DNA of 6,033 nucleotides from Chloroflexota bacterium (GTDB taxonomy: Bacteria > Chloroflexota > Anaerolineae > Anaerolineales > Anaerolineaceae): contig JAAZPN010000137.1 in the NCBI GenBank assembly GCA_012797215.1, positions 1-6,033 of the forward strand, given 5' to 3'. Shown here in pieces: positions 1 through 6,033 of the stretch (positions are counted from its first letter, which is position 1; every line of letters starts with the position of its first letter). The notes beneath the pieces were generated by a model that saw nothing but the letters and a program-made list of their open reading frames with translations, had not been told where the DNA came from and did not search any database. The translations under genes were made by a program, and so were the position numbers.

Positions 1-782
1 TGAATTTCAGCCTTGATGGCTTCGGTCAGTTTCGGCCAGACATCAGCGTTCTGTTCTTCAGTCCATGCGTCGGTGGCAGCCCAGACGTGGTCGGGACCGG
101 CGGCGTATGCTTCGTCAAACAGAGCCAGATATTTGTCATAGACTTCGCTGGTGGTCTGGGTCTGATAGTCCTTCAGGCCTACGATGTCGTAGGAACCCAG
201 GGTGGTGGAACCAACATAGGACGGATCCAGGAAGGTGTAATAGGTGAAGATGATGTCATCAGCGGTCACAGGGGTGCCGTCAGAGAATTTCATCCCCACG
301 CGCAGGCGGGCGGTGTATTTGGTGGTATCGGTGGCTTTATCGTATTCCACTTCTACGTCCGCGGGGCCTTTGTACAGGTAGTCAACGCCGTTATAAGGCA
401 CTGTTTCGCCTTCAATCGCGTTGAAGATGATACCGCCCTGGCGGTCGGTGGTCAGCAGGGAGATTTGGGTCATCGCTGCGACATCGGCGTCATAGGCTGT
501 ATCGGAATAGAACGGGCTGAATTTCTGAGAGAACTCGCTGTAAGCAACCACAAGGGGGGTCGTAATCGTGGGAGCGGTGGGCAAATTCTCACCGAAAGGC
601 TGTTCTTCGAAAACAACAGCGGTCTCTTCCGGAGCAGCAACTTCGGTCGGTGCTTCTGTCGCTGCTTCGGTGGGTTCTGCCGGGGCTTCGGTGGCAACTG
701 GTTCTGGCGCGCAAGCGGCGATCGCCACACCAATCATCACGAATACCAACAGATACGAAAGGAATTTTGTGAATTTGGTCAT
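1..782 (-). CDS. ABC transporter substrate-binding lipoprotein, family 5 (peptide/nickel/oligopeptide type), 3' end beyond window
   Basis: Extracytoplasmic lipoprotein that would capture a solute, most often an oligopeptide in this family, and deliver it to an ABC permease. Only the first 260 codons are visible; the family usually runs 500-650 residues. Residues 1-23 form a signal peptide (basic start, then a hydrophobic core) ending in a lipobox IAA|C with Cys24 as the lipidated residue. Residues 25-57 are a Glu/Pro/Thr/Ala-rich linker with degenerate TEAP-like repeats. The mature domain begins near residue 75. Residues 164-183 carry the family 5 signature (MKFSDGTPVTADDIIFTYY). The ATG at 782 is supported by AGGAG 6 nt upstream and by the signal peptide directly after it. 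It has its own strong promoter, unlike the genes upstream. Leu TTA/CTA and Ser TCA codons are absent over most of the visible part and Thr is mainly ACC, consistent with high expression (inference). The substrate cannot be told from the sequence. Confidence 0.93.
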   Translation of the reverse strand, partial: MTKFTKFLSYLLVFVMIGVAIAACAPEPVATEAPAEPTEAATEAPTEVAAPEETAVVFEEQPFGENLPTAPTITTPLVVAYSEFSQKFSPFYSDTAYDADVAAMTQISLLTTDRQGGIIFNAIEGETVPYNGVDYLYKGPADVEVEYDKATDTTKYTARLRVGMKFSDGTPVTADDIIFTYYTFLDPSYVGSTTLGSYDIVGLKDYQTQTTSEVYDKYLALFDEAYAAGPDHVWAATDAWTEEQNADVWPKLTEAIKAEI

Positions 783-788
783 TTCTTT

Positions 789-803
789 CTCCTATTTTCT
801 CCT
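789..803 (-). promoter_or_regulatory. Tandem ribosome binding sites (AGGAG twice)
   Basis: On the minus strand the sequence AGGAGAAA occurs twice, 10 nt apart (AGGAG at 803-799 and at 793-789). The proximal copy is 6 nt from the ATG at 782, an ideal Shine-Dalgarno spacing. It decides the start codon of the downstream solute-binding protein. The distal copy is 16 nt from the ATG. It is too far to position that codon directly but might act as a standby ribosome site (inference). Confidence 0.8.
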
Positions 804-825
804 AGTTTGAATAGAGATCCTTTGG

Positions 826-854
826 ATTATAGTGTGTTTAAAACTATCCGTCAA
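826..854 (-). promoter_or_regulatory. Sigma-70 type promoter for the solute-binding protein gene
   Basis: Read on the minus strand, a -35 box TTGACG (854-849) is followed after exactly 17 bp by a perfect -10 box TATAAT (831-826). The start of transcription would be near 819-820, leaving a leader of about 37 nt that includes both AGGAG motifs. It lies in the 111-bp gap after the stop of the 177-residue membrane protein gene. That gap shows no convincing intrinsic terminator, so some read-through from the upstream genes is possible. Match quality and position make this the best-supported promoter in the window. Confidence 0.85.
829..847. repeat. Short inverted repeat between the -35 and -10 boxes
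   Basis: ATAGT (829-833) and ACTAT (843-847) form 5-bp arms separated by 9 bp. They lie inside the promoter spacer, and one arm overlaps the -10 box. The placement would suit a repressor operator. Arms this short in AT-rich DNA easily arise by chance, so the functional reading is weak. Confidence 0.2.
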
Positions 855-893
855 TGCACCTGGCGGAATTTTCATATCAAATACCAAGAACTA

Positions 894-1427
894 TTATTCG
901 GGATTCACTGAAATAAGGCGGGTTTTCCAGAACAACAGCGCATTAATCACCCCTATCGGCACAACAAGCGCCAGAAATGCCAACTCCCGTCCAATCCCTG
1001 CTGCTTGGTTAAGGAAGACCAGGTAGACCAGCTCAGAGATGATTACCATGCTGTTCAGCACAAGCAAAGCCGCGCCGGATCTTTTCATCCGGCGGATAGT
1101 AAGCTCTGCTTGGTCCCGCTGCAGGTGCGTGGTGTTTTTTGGCAGCCGCAGGGCGCCGGCGCTCAGGTATACCAGCGGGAAAAAGCACAGGACATAAGGG
1201 ACAGCGATGTAAATCTGGTACATTCCGCGGTTAGCAACAAAACCCGCGCCAATCTGCAGCGCGATCATCGCGACGATGAGCGCCCAGGCCAACTTGCGAA
1301 AGCCCTGGTAGTCTTCTTCCGCTATCTCAAAATCAAAGTAGCTGCCCTTGTAAGCCACGGCCTTTTTCTCGCGCCCCTTCTCATCGACCGAGGTCACGAG
1401 TTCGTAATCCTTTAAAAATCGTCTCAC
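894..1427 (-). CDS. Four-helix membrane protein of unknown function (177 aa)
   Basis: I do not recognise the family. Residues 1-44 are hydrophilic and charged (begins MRRFLKDYELVT). Four hydrophobic segments follow at about 45-65, 70-94, 117-139 and 147-167. The loop between segments 2 and 3 is basic (RRMKRS at about 112-117). By the positive-inside rule this places both termini and the central loop in the cytoplasm. No catalytic motif, cysteine pair or metal site is evident. The GTG at 1427 is chosen because GGAG lies 5 nt upstream. The frame is open back to an ATG at 1538, but that start would add 37 residues unlike a normal N terminus and would overlap the upstream gene by 76 nt. The gene ends in tandem stops, TAA then TAG. 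It lies 35 nt after the solute-binding protein gene and is probably co-transcribed with it. It could be an accessory membrane protein, but that is only suggested by position. Confidence 0.8.
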   Translation of the reverse strand: MRRFLKDYELVTSVDEKGREKKAVAYKGSYFDFEIAEEDYQGFRKLAWALIVAMIALQIGAGFVANRGMYQIYIAVPYVLCFFPLVYLSAGALRLPKNTTHLQRDQAELTIRRMKRSGAALLVLNSMVIISELVYLVFLNQAAGIGRELAFLALVVPIGVINALLFWKTRLISVNPE

Positions 1428-1432
1428 GTGCG

Positions 1433-1436
1433 CTCC
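1433..1436 (-). promoter_or_regulatory. Ribosome binding site selecting a GTG start
   Basis: GGAG on the minus strand lies 5 nt before the GTG at 1427 and supports the short form of the membrane protein. No comparable motif was seen at the alternative ATG at 1538, which lies inside the preceding coding region. Confidence 0.6.
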
Positions 1437-1445
1437 ATTATGTGC

Positions 1446-1461
1446 CGCGCGTTTCCGCGCG
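1446..1461 (-). other. GC hairpin with GAAA tetraloop in an intergenic gap
   Basis: The minus-strand RNA reads CGCGCG-GAAA-CGCGCG, a perfect 6-bp all-GC stem closed by a GNRA-class tetraloop. It begins one base after the TAG stop (1465-1463) of the solute-binding protein gene and ends 9 nt before the GGAG of the next gene. No U tract follows, so it is not a standard intrinsic terminator. A hairpin here could stabilise the 3' end of the upstream message or lower expression of the downstream gene (inference). Confidence 0.5.
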
Positions 1462-1462
1462 C

Positions 1463-3337
1463 CTATTCCGCTTTCAGGCTTTCCAGCTGGCTCCAGGTAT
1501 AGTTGGCATCTGGCGCCAGTCCAGTCCGGCTGACCCACAGGCTGAGCTGAGGCAGCAGCGCGGCCGCGGGGTAGCTCAGGGCAAGGCCTTCTCCCTGCTC
1601 CAAATCAGCGCAGGCAGCCTCAAAGCTTGAGTCCTGAAAGCCCGCCAGGTTGGTGCCCACCCAGAAGTTAGCTTCGGATGGGGTTGCATTGCTTCTATAT
1701 AATGCGCACAGCGGTTCAGGCCCGGCTTGCCAGGATACCAAAGCCAGGTCAAAGTTGCGCCCAAAGAGTACGCCTTCTGGCCCGGGCGCGTAAAGTTCCG
1801 CTACGGGCAGCGCTTGCCAGTCCACCTGCACCCCACACGCGCTTAGTTTCTCAACAATCAGAGCTGCCGCGTTCTGGTGCAGGGCGTTGCGGCTGGTGTA
1901 AAGTTTCAGGGATAATGCCGTTAGATTATTCACTCCCGGAACGTTCTGAGCCGCGCGCGGAGTGGCCGGGTCGCCGTCCAGGTCTCTCCACCCGACCTCG
2001 TCCAGCAGGGCGCCTGGGTCGGCGTCCAAGGCGGGCAGCCGCAGACGACTGAGGTCGCTTCCTTCCGGCAGCCAGCTGCTTAGTACCTGCGCTGCCAGGC
2101 TTTGGGGTTCCAGGCATGCCAGCAAAGCCTGCCGGGTGCGCGCGTCGGAGAAGAAATCCGGTCTGTCACCGCTCCAATAGGCGTAACCGTCGTCATAGCT
2201 GGCAGGTCGGATGCCAAACACCAGCTGCTCCACTGGCTGCCAATCCTCCCAGTGCAGGTCTGCTGCCTTGCCAAGTTCGGCAAGCTGTTCCTTTGGCAAA
2301 GCTTCCAGGTGGTAAGACTTATCCAGAACGTCGCAGCTGCCGTCTGCAAGCATCTGCAGCGCTTCTTCGCGCTCGGGGATGAACAGGAAACTTAACTGGT
2401 CAAAAGCCGGCTGGTTTTTTGCCGCGCCAAAATAATAAGGGTTTTTCTCCAGCTGAATGCTCTTTCCACTTTCCCAGCTGACAAGCCTATAAGCACCCCA
2501 CCCCAGTGGCGCGCGCTCAGCTTGCGGGTCCTGCCCGATAGCAGTCGGGTCCGCGCTCCCAAGCTGATGCCGGGGCAGCGGCAGCCAGAAGAAAGGCGCC
2601 AGCTCCCGCGGGGAGAAGCCAGGCACCCCCAGCCACACTGCGGTCTTGTCATCTTCGGCGGTAAAGGAAATGGTGCGTTCCAAAGCCCACGTGCCCATCG
2701 GCAAATCCACCTCTTTGGCAAGCTGGTAAGAGAAGACCGCATCCTGGGCGTTCAGGGCTTGGCCGTCAGACCAAAGCGAGTCTGGCCGCAGTGAGAACGC
2801 CACCCGGGTCTGGTCCATCAAAAATTCGCCGCTCTCCCAGGTCACGGCGCAAGCGCTGCTCTCGCAGCCGGCCGGGCGCGCAAAGATGCCCGCCTTAAAG
2901 ACGCTCAGCTCGCCATAGGCATCCACCACCATATCCCCGGGCTGCACCGCAATCGGCAGCGCGCTGATGCCGCCGTTCTCGCCAGAGGGGTAAACGCTGA
3001 ATAGCGAGTCGGTGTGCTTCCCCTCGCTGGTCAGCTCAAAAGGACCATCGTATATCGCCGCGAAAATGCTTTCCTTTGCTCCGCCCGCGTGCCCGTCGTA
3101 ACGATACAGGCTTTCAGGTTCTTCCGCCAGGCAGACCGTCAGCACTTTTGGCGGCACAAGCGTGGCGGTAGGCGTGGGCGGCAGAGCAGTCGGTGAAGAC
3201 GACGCGATTGGCTGCTGTGTGGGGAGGGGGCCTCCCGTCGGGAGCTGGGCGCAGCCGGCCAGCAGCCCTAAGGTCAGGAGCAGGAAAACAACTTGATGTG
3301 GAGCGTTTTGGCGCGCCTGTTTAGTCAAAAGTCTCAA
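1463..3337 (-). CDS. ABC transporter substrate-binding lipoprotein, family 5, probable TTG start
   Basis: Predicted 624-residue lipoprotein of the extracellular solute-binding family 5 (oligopeptide/dipeptide/nickel binding). Residues 1-28 are a signal peptide ending in lipobox LAG|C with Cys29. A Ser/Pro/Thr linker spans about 46-63. Family hallmarks follow in order: SLWSDGQALNAQDAVFSY (187-204), GWGAYRLVSW with a downstream NPYYFG (279-304), FFSDARTRQALLACLE (395-410) and GWRDLDGDPATPR (449-461). Full length is typical of the family. The frame is open into rsgA but lacks a sensible ATG. TTG at 3337 is chosen because GAGGAG lies 7 nt upstream and a signal peptide follows; TTG at 3328 is the alternative. 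The start overlaps the end of rsgA by 17 nt, so translation is probably coupled. No permease or ATPase gene adjoins it here. Eight cysteines besides Cys29 occur, including a C-x4-C at 158/163. Family assignment is firm; the ligand is unknown. Confidence 0.9.
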   Translation of the reverse strand: MRLLTKQARQNAPHQVVFLLLTLGLLAGCAQLPTGGPLPTQQPIASSSPTALPPTPTATLVPPKVLTVCLAEEPESLYRYDGHAGGAKESIFAAIYDGPFELTSEGKHTDSLFSVYPSGENGGISALPIAVQPGDMVVDAYGELSVFKAGIFARPAGCESSACAVTWESGEFLMDQTRVAFSLRPDSLWSDGQALNAQDAVFSYQLAKEVDLPMGTWALERTISFTAEDDKTAVWLGVPGFSPRELAPFFWLPLPRHQLGSADPTAIGQDPQAERAPLGWGAYRLVSWESGKSIQLEKNPYYFGAAKNQPAFDQLSFLFIPEREEALQMLADGSCDVLDKSYHLEALPKEQLAELGKAADLHWEDWQPVEQLVFGIRPASYDDGYAYWSGDRPDFFSDARTRQALLACLEPQSLAAQVLSSWLPEGSDLSRLRLPALDADPGALLDEVGWRDLDGDPATPRAAQNVPGVNNLTALSLKLYTSRNALHQNAAALIVEKLSACGVQVDWQALPVAELYAPGPEGVLFGRNFDLALVSWQAGPEPLCALYRSNATPSEANFWVGTNLAGFQDSSFEAACADLEQGEGLALSYPAAALLPQLSLWVSRTGLAPDANYTWSQLESLKAE

Positions 3338-4307
3338 AATCAATCTCCTCGTCCTCAGCCTGCACCAATTTTCCTCCAAAGCGCAGACGCAGATAAGATT
3401 CATAGCGGCGCGGGTCAATCCGGCCATTCTCCGCCGCGTCGCGCACAGCGCAGCCAGGTTCGTGGCTGTGGGTGCAGTCGTTAAACTGACATTCGGGCAC
3501 CAGCGGGGCGATTTCCCGGAAGTACGCGTCCAGCTCCTCGCCCTGAATATCCCAGAGCGCCAGGGTGCGCAAGCCGGGCACATCGGCCAGGTAACCGCCC
3601 GCGTCCAGCGCGAACAGCTGCTTAACCTGGGTGGTATGCATGCCTTTGCCCTGCAGACCCCGGCTTACCGCGCCAACTTCCAGCGCCAGACCTGGCTGCA
3701 CGCTGTTCAGCAGGCTGGTCTTGCCCACGCCGGATGGCCCTGCCAGGGAGTTCAATTTTCCCTGGAGCCGGTCTTTCAACTCCAGGATGCCCTCGCCAGT
3801 CACGGTGGATGTGTAAATTAAGTCGTAGCCAATGCGGCGGTAGCCCTCAAAAAGCGCCTGTGCTTGTTCGCGCGGCACCAAATCCAATTTATTAGCGACA
3901 ATCACCGCGGGGATTTCCTGTTTTTCCGCTACAACCAAGAAACGGTCCAGCATGCGCAGGCTAGGGTCCGGCTGCGCGCAGGCAAACACCAGCACAACCT
4001 GGTCTGGGTTGGCCAGCAGGATTTGCTGGTACTCATAGTTCACGCCGGAAAGCTGACGGGACAGCACGGATTTGCGCGGGAGCACCTGATTGATGCTGCC
4101 GGAGCCGTCTTCATGGGTTTCAATCATCACCTGGTCCCCAACCGCTACCAGGTCCCCTTCCGCGCGGCCCCGGCGCAGCCGGCCGCGCACCCGACAGAGC
4201 ACGTCGCTCTGGGAAGTGCGCACAGTCATAAATCCAGCCTGGGAACGAATTACCAGGCCTTTCAGCAAGCTCGCGCTCTCGTTGGCAGGGGTCCGGTCAG
4301 ACGCCAT
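3321..4307 (-). CDS. rsgA: Ribosome small subunit-dependent GTPase A (RsgA/YjeQ/YloQ)
   Basis: Circularly permuted GTPase that acts in the cytoplasm late in 30S ribosomal subunit assembly, where it binds and checks the decoding region and leaves after GTP hydrolysis (known of the family). The 328 residues show the permuted order. An OB-fold-like N-terminal region spans about 16-80. It is followed by G4 NKLD (139-142), G1/P-loop GPSGVGKTS (190-198), switch I with HTT (224-226) and G3 DVPG (242-245). A C-terminal zinc site follows with Cys273, Cys278, His280 and Cys286 in the spacing expected for RsgA. Length is typical. The ATG at 4307 is 8 nt after the stop of the penicillin-binding protein gene. 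No strong Shine-Dalgarno is adjacent (GGAG is 14 nt away), so coupling to the upstream gene is likely. The acidic C terminus overlaps the next gene. Confidence 0.97.
   Translation of the reverse strand: MASDRTPANESASLLKGLVIRSQAGFMTVRTSQSDVLCRVRGRLRRGRAEGDLVAVGDQVMIETHEDGSGSINQVLPRKSVLSRQLSGVNYEYQQILLANPDQVVLVFACAQPDPSLRMLDRFLVVAEKQEIPAVIVANKLDLVPREQAQALFEGYRRIGYDLIYTSTVTGEGILELKDRLQGKLNSLAGPSGVGKTSLLNSVQPGLALEVGAVSRGLQGKGMHTTQVKQLFALDAGGYLADVPGLRTLALWDIQGEELDAYFREIAPLVPECQFNDCTHSHEPGCAVRDAAENGRIDPRRYESYLRLRFGGKLVQAEDEEIDFETFD
3345..3350 (-). promoter_or_regulatory. Ribosome binding site inside the end of rsgA
   Basis: GAGGAG on the minus strand encodes part of the acidic tail of RsgA. It lies 7 nt before the TTG at 3337. 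Its strength and spacing are the main support for a TTG start of the solute-binding lipoprotein within rsgA. Confidence 0.65.
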
Positions 4308-4315
4308 ATGCTTAG

Positions 4316-6033
4316 TTACGGCTCCGGGGTTTCTGTGGCAATAATATACGGCGATTCTTCCCAGGGCATGGTGCCGCCGGCATTGTTGTAATTTGAGAAG
4401 TACAACTGCACAACCCGCCGGAAGAGCGGCGCTGCCATGTCCGAGCCCTCGCCCGCGTTCTCAAGGATGATCGCGACCGCGATATCCGGGCGGTTGGGGT
4501 CCTCGTTAAAGGTATAGCCAGCAAACCAGGCGTGTGAGTCTCCGGCCGGGTTCTCGGCGGTGCCGGTTTTTCCGGCGATGTTCACGCTGAGCCCGCGGAA
4601 CTGATAAGCCGCGGTGCCGCGCGTGTTGCGCACAACCATCACCATGGCTTCCTGAATTGCCTGCAGGTTTTCGGGCGTCACCGGCAGTTTTCCATTCTCG
4701 ACCGGCGTGAACTCATACACAGGCTCTGTCCCGTCGACAGGAACGATTTTTTCTACGACTGTGGGCTTATAGAGCGTGCCGCCATTGCCAACAGCCGCCA
4801 CAAAGGCGGCAACCTGCAGAGGGCTGACTTGCAGCGTCCCCTGCCCAATGGATAGCTGAACATTCGCGGAAACGGACTCAGGCTGCTCCAACCGGCCTTC
4901 GAAATCCGGAATTTCTATGCCTGTTTTCTTGCCAAGGCCAAAACCGGAGGCCACATCCGCAATCGCGCTTTCGTAGCCATCATTCCAAAGCGTCAGGCCA
5001 ATGTGCCAGAACCAGGGGTTGCAGGAACGCATCAAGCCCTCTTTAAGAGTGAGCAAGCCCGAAGCTCCAAAGCCCCGTTCGTAGGTCCAGTCATAGAGCA
5101 CAGTGCCTGCCAGCTCCGTCCACTTATCATCGCAGTAGTAGGGGTAGTCCGGCGTAAAGACGCCTGTTTCGAGCGCGGCCGCCATCGTGATGATTTTAAA
5201 GACCGAACCAAGCGGGTAAACGCCTTGAGACGCGCGATTATATAATGGAAGCTTGGCATCCGTGAGCACGTCGCTCAGCATCATATTATTGAAGTTTACC
5301 GGCTCGAACAGGTTTGGGTTGAAACCAGGATTTGAGACCATCGCGAGCACTTTGCCGGTATTCCGCTCCATCACCACAATCGCGCCCAGGTTATTGCCCA
5401 GCGAGCGCTGCAGATAGTACTGCAGGGTGCTGTCGATGGTGGTGTAAATAGAAGCAGCCGGCTTGGCCTTGGCTGAGGCAAGTTTGGTTACAACCTGACC
5501 TTGGGGATCTTTGACGTACAGTGACGCGCCGTGCGTGCCCGCCAGGAAGGATTCGCCCCAGGCTTCCAGGCCGCTGGCGCCAATTTTTTCGTCACCGCGG
5601 TAGCCCAGGCGCTGATATTGTTCCAATTGTTCAGGAGAAATGGAGAGCACGTACCCAATCACATGCGGCGCGATGCCACCGTCGTAGTAATAGCGGGAGC
5701 GGAAAGAACTCAGAATCAAGCCAGGGTATGAAGAAAGCCTGTCTCCATATTTTTGCGCTGTCGCGGCGGAAACATCGCCAATGGCAACATACCAGTCCGA
5801 CTGAGCGTATTGGTACTTTTTATAAAGAGAATCAGAGCTTACATCCAGAATGTTAGCCAGCAGGCTGAGCATGTTGGCTTCTTTTTCCGGGTCAATCTGC
5901 CCCGGGATGACACCAAGCGCGACGGCATCGTCTTGCGCCACCAAAGGATACCCGTAAATATCATACAGGTTCCCGCGCGCTGGGATTTCGTAAGTTAATT
6001 CCAGCTTATTACCTCCAGCAAGTTCCGGCAGAA
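4316..6033 (-). CDS. Class B penicillin-binding protein, peptidoglycan D,D-transpeptidase (PBP2/FtsI-like), 5' end beyond window
   Basis: Membrane-anchored enzyme that cross-links peptidoglycan peptides on the outer face of the cytoplasmic membrane. The 571 visible codons lack the N-terminal anchor, which would lie past the right edge. The visible start belongs to the dimerisation domain, with the IPARGNLYDIYG motif at 5986-5951. The stretch with PHVIGYV and IGASGLE (about 5670-5565) is typical of class B enzymes. The transpeptidase domain carries all three active-site motifs: SVFK with nucleophile Ser codon at 5206-5204 and Lys at 5197-5195, SCN at 5026-5018, and KTG at 4570-4562. The IGQGTLQVSPLQVA segment before KTG is also characteristic. 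The order dimerisation-then-transpeptidase without a glycosyltransferase domain excludes class A. The IPARGNLYD form resembles PBP2 of the elongation machinery, but septal FtsI cannot be excluded without the N terminus and upstream genes. It heads the visible run of four closely packed genes. Confidence 0.93.
   Translation of the reverse strand, partial: LPELAGGNKLELTYEIPARGNLYDIYGYPLVAQDDAVALGVIPGQIDPEKEANMLSLLANILDVSSDSLYKKYQYAQSDWYVAIGDVSAATAQKYGDRLSSYPGLILSSFRSRYYYDGGIAPHVIGYVLSISPEQLEQYQRLGYRGDEKIGASGLEAWGESFLAGTHGASLYVKDPQGQVVTKLASAKAKPAASIYTTIDSTLQYYLQRSLGNNLGAIVVMERNTGKVLAMVSNPGFNPNLFEPVNFNNMMLSDVLTDAKLPLYNRASQGVYPLGSVFKIITMAAALETGVFTPDYPYYCDDKWTELAGTVLYDWTYERGFGASGLLTLKEGLMRSCNPWFWHIGLTLWNDGYESAIADVASGFGLGKKTGIEIPDFEGRLEQPESVSANVQLSIGQGTLQVSPLQVAAFVAAVGNGGTLYKPTVVEKIVPVDGTEPVYEFTPVENGKLPVTPENLQAIQEAMVMVVRNTRGTAAYQFRGLSVNIAGKTGTAENPAGDSHAWFAGYTFNEDPNRPDIAVAIILENAGEGSDMAAPLFRRVVQLYFSNYNNAGGTMPWEESPYIIATETPEP

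Noticed and set aside
855..893. Search for an intrinsic terminator after the membrane protein gene
   Set aside because: Only a 3-bp CCG/CGG pairing with a long loop and no U tract could be drawn, so no terminator is called.
87..911. Long open frame on the plus strand (274 codons)
   Set aside because: Its codons are in exact register with those of the minus-strand binding protein, so a plus-strand stop needs a TTA, CTA or TCA codon there, which that gene avoids. The minus frame has a signal peptide, family motifs, promoter and ribosome site, so the plus frame is a shadow.
1424..1438. Four-codon leader ORF (ATG GAG CGC ACG TGA) whose stop overlaps the GTG start
   Set aside because: It has no Shine-Dalgarno of its own and contains the GGAG of the main gene. 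A tiny frame like this is expected by chance.
1428..1538. 37-residue N-terminal extension of the membrane protein to the ATG at 1538
   Set aside because: It lies mostly inside the upstream coding region, has no clear ribosome site and is of unlike composition. The GTG at 1427 has GGAG at good spacing.
1696..1702. TATAAT-like box on the plus strand
   Set aside because: It lies within the lipoprotein coding region with no -35 box at suitable spacing and no plus-strand gene downstream.
3864..4391. Plus-strand open frame opposite rsgA
   Set aside because: It is antisense to a gene with complete GTPase and zinc motifs, has no recognisable domain and spans the junction of two well-supported genes.
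5231..5246. AT-rich TATA-containing patch inside the penicillin-binding protein gene
   Set aside because: It encodes conserved transpeptidase residues upstream in protein order of... the SVFK motif region and has no partner -35 box, so it is treated as coding sequence only.

Overview
The window looks like part of a chromosome of an anaerobic member of the Chloroflexota, probably class Anaerolineae. This is an inference from three things: lipoprotein solute-binding proteins with Pro/Thr/Ala/Glu-rich linkers after the lipobox cysteine, the mid-50s percent GC by eye, and general protein similarity. No rRNA or other decisive marker is present.

All five genes lie on the minus strand, so the transcription order runs from high to low coordinates. 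It starts with a class B penicillin-binding protein (4316 to the right edge, 5' end cut off). Next come the ribosome-assembly GTPase rsgA (3321-4307), a family 5 solute-binding lipoprotein with a probable TTG start inside the end of rsgA (1463-3337), and a 177-residue four-helix membrane protein of unknown function with a GTG start (894-1427). The junctions are 8 nt, a 17-nt overlap and 35 nt, so these four genes are probably co-transcribed. A GC-rich GAAA-tetraloop hairpin lies just after the solute-binding protein stop codon.

A 111-bp gap (783-893) follows. It holds a near-consensus housekeeping promoter (TTGACG, 17 bp, TATAAT) and two AGGAG motifs. These drive a second family 5 solute-binding lipoprotein (1-782) that runs off the left edge. 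This gene has its own strong promoter and strongly biased codons, suggesting high expression. Its permease and ATPase partners would be expected beyond the left edge.

Functionally, the right part concerns cell-wall synthesis and ribosome maturation and the left part concerns import of oligopeptides or similar solutes. The unusual point is a solute-binding lipoprotein without adjacent permeases, apparently translationally coupled to rsgA and followed by an unrecognised membrane protein. I saw no tRNA, rRNA, CRISPR array, insertion sequence or phage gene. No stretch over 300 bases lacks a gene, and I found no strong evidence of a wholly new system.
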